Assembly: GCA_964563925.1 (NCBI GenBank)
Contig: CAZLZD010000070.1
Span: 1 to 17,554, forward strand
DNA: 17,554 nt
Reading direction: 5' to 3'
Source: JAUILA01 sp964563925
GTDB taxonomy: Bacteria; Bacteroidota; Bacteroidia; Cytophagales; Cyclobacteriaceae
Of this stretch, positions 7,645 through 13,316 are shown piece after piece. Below the pieces are notes generated by a model that made no database searches, was not told the origin of the DNA, and worked only from the letters and a program-made list of their open reading frames with translations. Position numbers and translations under genes: made by a program. The stretch's first letter is position 1, and the number at the start of each line of letters is the position of its first letter.

Positions 7645-8355
7645 ATGAAAAAAATGCTGATGACATGTGTTGTTGCATTGGCCGGTACCTTCGGGGTACT
7701 GCACGCACAGCAACTGCAACAGCCTCTCGAAGAGGCACCCATGTCCAACCAAGGTTATGTGCTGTTAAAAAATGGGGAAACGGTCTCCGGCAAAATTATG
7801 AATACCTCCAGCACGCGGGGTATTACCCAGGTCACACTGCGGGACGAATCAGGTGAGAAAAGGAAGTTCAGGGCCGACGAAATTGAAGAGTTTCTGATCG
7901 CTATGAATGACGCGGTGAGGTTCCAGTTTGCCAACGAACGTGGTTCATCGGTGAAACGTCTGCTGACCAAACGCCAGCCTACGGCCGTTCCCTCCGATTA
8001 CGTGATCTATCGGAACATCTCCCTGAATGGTGAGAAAGAAATGCTCTTTCAGCTTTTGAATCCCGATTTTGAGGAGGCTTTTGAAGTGTATTACGACCCT
8101 CAGGCCCGCAAAACCACCATGCTTGAAAGTGAACATATTTCATGGACAGGCGATATGCACCGGGCCTTCCTCATCCGGAAAGGGGATGCCCCTCCGGTGA
8201 TGGTAAAAAAAGGGAGTTACAAAAAATCATTTTATGAGTTGTTCGGGGATTGCCCCCAGCTTCTGCACCTGAAGAAACCTGATTTCAAGGATCTGGAAGC
8301 ACACCTTAAACTATATAATGATAACTGCAGCCAGGGGGAGAACAGTAAATCCTGA
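7645..8355 (+). CDS. Exported hypothetical protein
   Basis: A 236-residue protein with a clear Sec signal peptide (MKKMLMTCVVALAGTFGVLHAQ; cleavage after about residue 21). I do not recognise a named family. Residues about 37-90 have a beta-rich pattern, GYVLLKNGETVSGKI followed by a lysine/arginine-rich turn and FRADEIEEFLI. This resembles the N-terminal region of the exported protein at 11946-13169 and recurs in many Bacteroidetes secreted proteins. The C-terminal third has two cysteines (in GDCPQLLHL and DNCSQG) that could pair outside the cytoplasm. It is divergent from the GMC gene and followed by a strong terminator, so it is a single-gene transcript. The ATG at 7645 places the signal peptide correctly. 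Confidence 0.8.
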   Translation: MKKMLMTCVVALAGTFGVLHAQQLQQPLEEAPMSNQGYVLLKNGETVSGKIMNTSSTRGITQVTLRDESGEKRKFRADEIEEFLIAMNDAVRFQFANERGSSVKRLLTKRQPTAVPSDYVIYRNISLNGEKEMLFQLLNPDFEEAFEVYYDPQARKTTMLESEHISWTGDMHRAFLIRKGDAPPVMVKKGSYKKSFYELFGDCPQLLHLKKPDFKDLEAHLKLYNDNCSQGENSKS

Positions 8356-8360
8356 TTACC

Positions 8361-8391
8361 AAGACGGGTTCATTCGAATCCGTCTTTTTTT
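8361..8391 (+). terminator. Intrinsic terminator of the exported hypothetical gene
   Basis: An 11-base stem AAGACGGGTTC / GAATCCGTCTT (one G-T wobble) closes a four-base loop ATTC and runs into seven T residues ending at 8391. It begins 6 bases after the stop at 8355. Confidence 0.9.
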
Positions 8392-8554
8392 GTCCTTCCT
8401 GGTTTTACTCCTTATTCTGTAAGACAGGCGACGAAATGTCTCCACAATCCGTTCCACGGGTACACAGGATTAATCCCTCCATACAACTCCTCCCGGCCCC
8501 ATTACCAGGTGGCATGATTTTTCCATTTAATTAGCCAACCAAACGCTAAGAATC
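8392..8554. other. Intergenic stretch without recognised content
   Basis: These 163 bases separate the terminator from the small Rho-N/SAP-like gene. I found no convincing TAnnTTTG element, hairpin, repeat or short coding frame, although a promoter for the downstream gene must lie here or nearby. Confidence 0.5.
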
Positions 8555-8803
8555 ATGACTAAGAATCACGGACCACAAATTAAGAATGACAAGCAATACG
8601 AAGAATTGCGTGACAAAGGTATGAGCAAGGAAAAAGCTGCCCGGATCGCCAATGAAAGCAATGCAGGTAAAAAAGGCGGGAAAGCGGAAAAATACGAAAA
8701 TCGCACCAAGGAAGAGCTTTACCAGAAGGCGAAGGAAGTCGGTATTGAAGGCCGGTCAGAAATGGATAAAGACGAACTGATAAAAGCGCTCAGGAATCAC
8801 TAG
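8555..8803 (+). CDS. Small Rho-N/SAP-like domain protein (DUF7218-like N-terminus)
   Basis: An 82-residue, highly charged, soluble protein. The N-terminal half (NDKQYEELRDKGMSKEKAARIANES) is the short helical motif found in many small stress-associated bacterial proteins. The C-terminal half, from about residue 48 (NRTKEELYQKAKEVGI ... MDKDELIKALRNH), matches the Rho termination factor N-terminal/SAP-like helix-extended-loop-helix fold that binds nucleic acid. A lysine/glycine linker (GKKGGK) joins them. Such proteins are probably DNA- or RNA-associated, and the exact role is unknown. The last 14 bases overlap the 3' end of the convergent membrane-protein gene. Confidence 0.82.
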   Translation: MTKNHGPQIKNDKQYEELRDKGMSKEKAARIANESNAGKKGGKAEKYENRTKEELYQKAKEVGIEGRSEMDKDELIKALRNH

Positions 8804-9806
8804 CCAAACCGGGGGTTAGATCGCGCATAAACCGCTCGGGTTCATCGATATGAAACGAAAGCCGGGTAATCGTCTTTTTCAACCCGTACAGGCCCCGCAT
8901 GTCCTGCGGTTCCCTGAGGGTGATCAGCATGTTTTTCTCTTCCAGTTGTCCTAACGGTGATAGGGAAGGAACGTCTTCCTCAGCTGTCCCGGTGATTCGT
9001 TCAAGGGAAACGATATTCTCACCTGAAATAACCAGTTCGTTCAGAAGACCGTATTGCAAATGAAGGCGGCCATTTTCCAGGACCACAGGACGCCTCGCCA
9101 ATGACTTGAATATTCCCAGCACCTGGAGACCACTGTACAGGCTGAGTCCTGAAAATATCCAGGCGGCTGTAACCGACCATTGTGTCAGCAACAGGTGGAA
9201 TACAAATGTTTCCACAGCCACCAGGAAAAGAATCAGTATCCAGAGGGCGGTTCCGCCGCTTTCGCGGTGAATGGTATATTCATTCTCCCGGTAAGAAGGC
9301 TTTTTCCAGGCGAAGAATCCATAATAGATCACTGCAATTTCCATACAAACCGCTTCAAGCGCGAAGCCAGATAACTGGCGGCCCAGGGTGGTGCGTAACG
9401 CGGTATAAAAATCCGTGGCGGCATCTTTATGTTTCCTGAAAGCCTGCACCGTCCGGCGTACCTGATAAATGAGAAAACCAGCCACCGAGAGTTCAATAAC
9501 AGGCAGCACAAAATCCCGGAAAAGGACCAGGTAATCCTGTTGCGAGTCAGGAAGTATCATAAATCCTGTAATAAGCCCCCCAATCATCACGGGTACCACG
9601 GTAATTCGTGGAATCTTCGTTCCCCGGATCAACAGAAAATACAGCAGCGGAATGATAAGCAATAAGTCGGCCGTTACCGCAAGGGTAAACTTACCCGGAT
9701 TTACCTGGTAAACCGGTGACTGGACCAGTCCCCACAGGGCTATGAAAAGAATGAATACAGGAGCGAGGCGAAGTATGGGGTATTTACGAAGAAGGATCAA
9801 GGCCAT
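8790..9806 (-). CDS. Seven-helix integral membrane protein with soluble C-terminal domain, function unknown
   Basis: A 338-residue protein with about seven hydrophobic segments (near residues 15-31, 42-62, 67-87, 101-121, 145-167, 187-209 and 212-234), then a soluble tail of about 100 residues. The tail pattern (RRPVVLENGRLHLQYGLLNELVISGENIVSLERI) suggests a PH-like beta-domain of the kind found in small bacterial membrane proteins. I do not recognise a named family. It follows arsC on the same strand with a gap of 56 bases, but it has neither the length nor the signature of an Acr3 or ArsB pump, so a link to arsenic is not supported. Its 3' end overlaps the convergent gene by 14 bases. Confidence 0.8.
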   Translation of the reverse strand: MALILLRKYPILRLAPVFILFIALWGLVQSPVYQVNPGKFTLAVTADLLLIIPLLYFLLIRGTKIPRITVVPVMIGGLITGFMILPDSQQDYLVLFRDFVLPVIELSVAGFLIYQVRRTVQAFRKHKDAATDFYTALRTTLGRQLSGFALEAVCMEIAVIYYGFFAWKKPSYRENEYTIHRESGGTALWILILFLVAVETFVFHLLLTQWSVTAAWIFSGLSLYSGLQVLGIFKSLARRPVVLENGRLHLQYGLLNELVISGENIVSLERITGTAEEDVPSLSPLGQLEEKNMLITLREPQDMRGLYGLKKTITRLSFHIDEPERFMRDLTPGLASDS

Positions 9807-9825
9807 GTCGTTGCTTTTGATACCT

Positions 9826-9833
9826 CAAAAATA
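9826..9833 (-). promoter_or_regulatory. Possible -7 promoter element for the membrane-protein gene
   Basis: Minus-strand TATTTTTG matches TAnnTTTG 20 bases upstream of the ATG at 9806. No good -33 TTTG is seen at the right distance, so this is a weak candidate. It would separate the gene from the arsenic block. Confidence 0.3.
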
Positions 9834-9862
9834 GCCTTTTTCCTGCATAAAAGGGCACCTGG

Positions 9863-10516
9863 TCAGGCATTTATGTGGCTGACTTCAGACATAAGATACA
9901 GCATCTCCCTTGCAATTTGCCGGCATCGTTGATCATAACGTTGAATTTCATCCGGTGTATTGTCAGCTACTTTGGGATCTTCATAGGTAATGGCGGCACG
10001 CAGGTCCGTGCCGGGTATGAAAGGGCAATTCTCGTCGGCATCCGAACAAGTCATCACTGCGGCAAAATCCGATGCCGGGTTTTCCGAATGGTCAAATGTT
10101 TTGGAGAAACATTGTATGGGTTTCGTTTCACCGCCATAATACAGGGTGTATTTCGGATTTTCTCCCCCGGGATTTTCTATGCGGAAACCAACACGTTCCA
10201 GGGCAGCCACTGCCCTCGGGTTGAATGCTGTGGCTTCGGTACCTCCGGAATAACTCTCATAATTCTCCCGGATTCCGTAATATGACGCCGCCACCTCTGA
10301 CCATATTTGTCCGAAATGACTTCTGCGGCTGTTATGTGTGCAAATGAATGTCAGGTTAGCCGTATCTCCTGCATCCATCTTTTGTGCAATATAACCCGAA
10401 AGTTTACGGAGGTCTTTTTTACGTGATTCCGGTATCTGCTCAAATTCTGCTACCCGATCTTCCGCATAGTTGCGTATGGCCGGATAGATCTGATCTGCGG
10501 AGACTTGATTAATCAT
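9863..10516 (-). CDS. arsC: Thioredoxin-type arsenate reductase / low-molecular-weight tyrosine-phosphatase family
   Basis: A 217-residue protein with the LMW-phosphatase P-loop CTHNSRRS: nucleophile C59, arginine R65, a C-x5-R-S signature. Two further cysteines, C157 and C164, lie in TCSDADENCP. This is the same seven-residue spacing and nearly the same motif as the Cys82/Cys89 redox pair of the thioredoxin-coupled ArsC of Staphylococcus plasmid pI258. All three residues of the disulfide cascade are therefore present, which favours cytosolic reduction of arsenate to arsenite over simple phosphatase activity. Compared with the roughly 130-residue classical enzyme it has about 49 extra N-terminal residues, predicted helical and charged. 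It lies downstream of arsR and arsM on the same strand but is separated from arsM by a terminator-like hairpin, so its expression may be only partly linked. Confidence 0.87.
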   Translation of the reverse strand: MINQVSADQIYPAIRNYAEDRVAEFEQIPESRKKDLRKLSGYIAQKMDAGDTANLTFICTHNSRRSHFGQIWSEVAASYYGIRENYESYSGGTEATAFNPRAVAALERVGFRIENPGGENPKYTLYYGGETKPIQCFSKTFDHSENPASDFAAVMTCSDADENCPFIPGTDLRAAITYEDPKVADNTPDEIQRYDQRCRQIAREMLYLMSEVSHINA

Positions 10517-10541
10517 TTTGTTTTTTTGTTAGGCGGTGAAA

Positions 10542-10581
10542 GGTAAAAAATATCCCCGTTGCAGGAAAGCCGGCAACGGGG
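10542..10581 (-). terminator. Terminator or attenuator between arsM and arsC
   Basis: On the minus strand a perfect 9-base stem (CCCCGTTGC with GCAACGGGG; arms 10573-10581 and 10554-10562) closes a 10-base loop and is followed after three bases by six T residues. It lies just after the arsM stop at 10590 and 25 or more bases before the arsC ATG at 10516. Confidence 0.75.
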
Positions 10582-10589
10582 CAATAAAT

Positions 10590-11471
10590 TTAACAGCAGC
10601 CTGATCCCGGCTCACAGCATTCTTCACGTGCTTCATCGTTCACGGGCGAAGACTTCTTTTCCCCCGGCTTCTCTGCATATACCGAAATGCTGAATATTCC
10701 GGTATCGCCCTGGTTAAATTCCTCCCGGGCCGCATCGCTCAGGTATTTGCCCAGCAAGTCATCCGGAAGGATAATCGGCTTTTCCTTCTGCAGGACAAGC
10801 GAGGTAAACCCGGCCTCACGGATGAATTCAAGGTATTCATCACGCTGGATCGCACCGGAAACGCAACCGGCGTACATTTCTGCGTCCGCACGCATTTCTT
10901 CGGGCAATTCACCCACAAGCACAATATCAGAAACGCTAAAATGACCGCCCGGCTTCAATACCCGGAACATTTCACGGAAAACCTTTTGCTTGTCCGGCAC
11001 CAGGTTCAGCACGCAATTGCTTACGATCACATCAGCCACTTCATCATTCACCGGCATGCTGTCGATGTCGCCTTCCCGGAATTCCACATTATTGAAGCCA
11101 AGCTTTTCGGCATTGGTGCGTGCTTTACGGATCATTTCAGGTGTGAAATCTATACCCAGGACCTTCCCTTCCGGACCGGTCTCATGCCGGGCGATAAAGC
11201 AGTCATTCCCGGCCCCTGAGCCCAGGTCGATCACCGTATCTCCTTTACGGATTTTTGCAAAATGCGTGGGCAGGCCGCAGCCCAGACCGAGATCTGCCTC
11301 CTCGGCATAGCCTTCGGTTCCGGAATAATCGTCCGTCATGATGTTGTACACTTCCCCGGACACGTCCGTCGCCCCGCAGCAGGATGCGGCATTTACGGCT
11401 TTTCCCTGCAGGGCAATTTTTGCGTAGCGTTCACGCACGTCGTTTTTGAGTTGATTATCGGTCTTTTTCAT
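10590..11471 (-). CDS. arsM: Arsenite S-adenosylmethionine methyltransferase
   Basis: A 293-residue class I methyltransferase that transfers methyl groups from SAM to As(III). The SAM site is VIDLGSGAGND (about 80-90), with the acidic GIDFTPEMI strand near 106-114. Cysteines C65 (LGCGLP), C153 (SNCVLNL) and C203 (AGCVSGA) match the three As(III) ligands of characterised ArsM/AS3MT enzymes; the spacing of 50 between the last two equals that family. Extra cysteine pairs occur at C31-C32 and in the C-terminal tail (ECCEPGSGCC). I chose the ATG at 11471 because the frame upstream of it would run through the operator and into arsR, and family proteins begin near MKKTDNQLK. It is 58 bases downstream of arsR, with its own copy of the ars operator in the gap. 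Confidence 0.93.
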   Translation of the reverse strand: MKKTDNQLKNDVRERYAKIALQGKAVNAASCCGATDVSGEVYNIMTDDYSGTEGYAEEADLGLGCGLPTHFAKIRKGDTVIDLGSGAGNDCFIARHETGPEGKVLGIDFTPEMIRKARTNAEKLGFNNVEFREGDIDSMPVNDEVADVIVSNCVLNLVPDKQKVFREMFRVLKPGGHFSVSDIVLVGELPEEMRADAEMYAGCVSGAIQRDEYLEFIREAGFTSLVLQKEKPIILPDDLLGKYLSDAAREEFNQGDTGIFSISVYAEKPGEKKSSPVNDEAREECCEPGSGCC

Positions 11472-11495
11472 GGTTGTTATTGGATTAATTGTTTT

Positions 11496-11512
11496 ATTGC
11501 AATATTGCGATA
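11496..11512. promoter_or_regulatory. ars operator copy upstream of arsM
   Basis: ATTGCAATATTGCGATA, containing the perfect 10-base palindrome GCAATATTGC (11499-11508), lies in the 58-base gap between arsR and arsM. It matches a second copy upstream of arsR at 16 of 17 positions and is the likely ArsR binding site. Confidence 0.7.
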
Positions 11513-11529
11513 ATTGTTGACAAATTTTT

Positions 11530-11859
11530 TTAACAGCAGCTTTCGGACCTGGTAAAATCAGCAAACAATCCTTCAAACTGCGCCTGAATTTCCTTCCATC
11601 GTTTTGAATTGATACAGTAGTTGATACGCACCCCGTCGATGGTCCCCTGGATAATCCCGATCTCCTTCAGTTCGCGCAAATGCTGACTGATTGTCGCCTG
11701 GGCGAGCCCCAGCTCCTGCACCAGGTCACCGTTGATGCAGGCATTGGTCTTTAGCAGGTGCTGGAGAATGGCAATCCGTGCCGGATGACTAAACGCCTTG
11801 GCTGCTGTTGCCAGTTCATTTTGCGCTTCTGTAAAAAGATCAGTTCGGGTTAGTCCCAT
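11530..11859 (-). CDS. arsR: ArsR/SmtB-family metalloregulator
   Basis: A 109-residue winged-helix repressor. SHPARIAILQHL (24-35) and the recognition helix LAQATISQHLRELKEIGII (52-70) are typical of ArsR/SmtB proteins, followed by the beta-wing GVRINYCIN. The classical ELCVCDL metal motif is absent: the equivalent region reads ACINGDL with a single cysteine (C41). Other cysteines are C82 in the wing region and a terminal pair C108-C109, so As(III) would have to be bound by a non-classical set. Position first in the ars block with operator copies before itself and arsM indicates autoregulated, arsenite-released repression. That is inferred from family and context. Confidence 0.9.
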   Translation of the reverse strand: MGLTRTDLFTEAQNELATAAKAFSHPARIAILQHLLKTNACINGDLVQELGLAQATISQHLRELKEIGIIQGTIDGVRINYCINSKRWKEIQAQFEGLFADFTRSESCC

Positions 11860-11875
11860 GGTTATTAATTATTAC

Positions 11876-11892
11876 ATTGCAATATTACGATA
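11876..11892. promoter_or_regulatory. ars operator copy upstream of arsR
   Basis: ATTGCAATATTACGATA lies 16 bases upstream of the arsR ATG and differs at one position from the copy before arsM. Its centre is the palindromic AATATT, and the flanks are imperfectly symmetric (TATCG on the other strand). Probable ArsR site for autoregulation. Confidence 0.7.
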
Positions 11893-11945
11893 TATTTTTA
11901 AAACGCAATACATTTTCAAAAAAAATTCCGGGCATGATCAGACCT

Positions 11946-13169
11946 TTAAGCTGGCATTTGGAACAATCTGTACCCCAGGTCGATGGAAAATGTGCTGAAA
12001 GTCGGGTTCCTCAGGACGTAATCATTCTCCTTTTCTATACGGGCATCGTATCGGACCTGAACCAGAAACCGGTTGCGAAGTTCGACCCCGGTACCCAGAA
12101 AATAACCCGGTCCGGAATTAAGATCAAATTCCACGTCGGACGGGTTGCGCAAAAACTCATCATCACGATAAGTATATCCGGCGCCGGCAGAGAGGTAATG
12201 CGCATACCCTGCACTGGCAAACCAGCGTGCGGATTCATTGAAATGGATTGAGTAGCGGGTGCCCACGCCAATCTGTATAAATTTTCCCTCCATGCTCAGG
12301 CTGTCCGTGGCACGCAGATCCTCAAAGGTAAATTGCTGATAGCCAGCCGAGAGGATGACTGAGAAGCGCTTCTTTTTAGAAGACCAGCTGTATTCGCTCT
12401 CCAGCCCGAATGAATAAAGAGGTTCACCGGATATCTCCGTTTCAAATGAATTGCTTCGGCGACTTAAGATAAGGAGGTCTGCAGACATCATTCCCACTGC
12501 CCCCTTTAGGTATACATGGAACTGCTTAAACCGGTTGTTCCGGAGGTAGGACATTTGCGCCGTGCCCTTGCACTCATTGTACTCCTGAAAATACCGGACC
12601 AGGCTATTCAGGTTGTAATCCACATTTTCCACTTCCTTCTGAGTCTTGTTACAGTTAACCACATGATTCAGCTGGGTCTGGTACGAGTTATTTTCCCGTA
12701 CGGTTTCTCCCGAATACGCCAGCCTGCGATATACCAACGGGGTAACCTCCCCCTCACCTACCGAATAGTAGAATTTCCTGCGACGGTTATCATCATACAG
12801 GTACAATGTGGCTTCTCCCTCCACGAGTACTTTGAGAAACACGTTTCGCCTGACGATCTTGGCGTCAAGACTGTTACCGACTTCCCGCACATCCTCGGGG
12901 GTAATGTCCACCTCAATCACTTTACTGGCAAACTTAAGTCCTTCCACGCAGAACGCCTGGACAGTTGCCGGACCTGCACGTTCGGTGGTAGCTTCAGCAT
13001 TCTGACGATAGATAACCTCGTCCGGGTTTTTCGTCCAGCTCTGGACCTCGACAAAAACCCTTAGTGTATCCCCATCAAGGTCCACTAAGTAGCCCTCTTC
13101 GAATTTGACCTGCGCCATCAGAAAGGGGGTCATCAGAAAACAGAAAAAAAAGACAAGTACCAGCTTCAT
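11946..13169 (-). CDS. Exported protein with outer-membrane beta-barrel-like C-terminus
   Basis: A 407-residue protein with a Sec signal peptide (MKLVLVFFFCFLMTPFLMAQ, cleavage about residue 20). The N-terminal region (about 21-150) begins with GYLVDLDGDTLRVFV, a pattern shared with the exported protein at 7645-8355. A middle linker contains two cysteines (in VNCNKTQ and NECKGTAQ). From about residue 215 alternating hydrophobic/aromatic strands separated by short turns (FHVYLKGAVGMM, YSFGLESEYSW, FSVILSAGYQQFTF, FIQIGVGTRYSIHF, FSIDLGYRLF at the end) look like a small outer-membrane barrel of the type found in many Bacteroidetes proteins. No specific function is recognised. The gene is divergent from the M16 protease gene, and both share an 11-base leader motif. 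Confidence 0.8.
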   Translation of the reverse strand: MKLVLVFFFCFLMTPFLMAQVKFEEGYLVDLDGDTLRVFVEVQSWTKNPDEVIYRQNAEATTERAGPATVQAFCVEGLKFASKVIEVDITPEDVREVGNSLDAKIVRRNVFLKVLVEGEATLYLYDDNRRRKFYYSVGEGEVTPLVYRRLAYSGETVRENNSYQTQLNHVVNCNKTQKEVENVDYNLNSLVRYFQEYNECKGTAQMSYLRNNRFKQFHVYLKGAVGMMSADLLILSRRSNSFETEISGEPLYSFGLESEYSWSSKKKRFSVILSAGYQQFTFEDLRATDSLSMEGKFIQIGVGTRYSIHFNESARWFASAGYAHYLSAGAGYTYRDDEFLRNPSDVEFDLNSGPGYFLGTGVELRNRFLVQVRYDARIEKENDYVLRNPTFSTFSIDLGYRLFQMPA

Positions 13170-13182
13170 TCAGGTCGTGCGT

Positions 13183-13193
13183 TTTAGTGATTT
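13183..13193 (-). repeat. Leader motif copy 1 (before the beta-barrel gene)
   Basis: Read toward the gene, AAATCACTAAA ends 13 bases before the ATG at 13169. An identical copy precedes the divergent M16 gene in the same relative orientation. Confidence 0.5.
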
Positions 13194-13295
13194 GGCATAA
13201 ATATCATTTTCCTATATAATTCGAAAACAAAAGGTAATAAATAATCATTATTCTTATATTTATCGATGCAGTCTATCCATATTATTATCATTAGT

Positions 13296-13306
13296 AAATC
13301 ACTAAA
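13296..13306 (+). repeat. Leader motif copy 2 (before the M16 protease gene)
   Basis: AAATCACTAAA ends 10 bases before the ATG at 13317, mirroring the copy before the divergent gene. It may be a translation-initiation leader, a regulator site or chance in A/T-rich sequence. Confidence 0.5.
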
Positions 13307-13316
13307 TATCAGCCCT

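Noticed and set aside
8790..9806. Membrane protein considered as the missing arsenite pump
   Set aside because: It has about seven helices plus a soluble tail, no Acr3/ArsB-like motifs and no conserved membrane cysteine arrangement, and a promoter-like element separates it from arsC.
11472..11576. Upstream extension of the arsM frame to an ATG at 11576
   Set aside because: It would run through the operator palindrome and into the arsR coding region, and adds residues unlike ArsM proteins. The ATG at 11471 starts a family-typical N-terminus.
12516..13064. A 182-codon open frame on the plus strand
   Set aside because: It lies wholly antisense to the beta-barrel gene, and its translation has no recognisable domain or signal; it mirrors the codon structure of the real gene.
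13266..13316. Earlier in-frame ATG of the M16 protease
   Set aside because: The extra 17 residues precede a complete signal peptide that starts at 13317, and the shared leader motif falls inside them.
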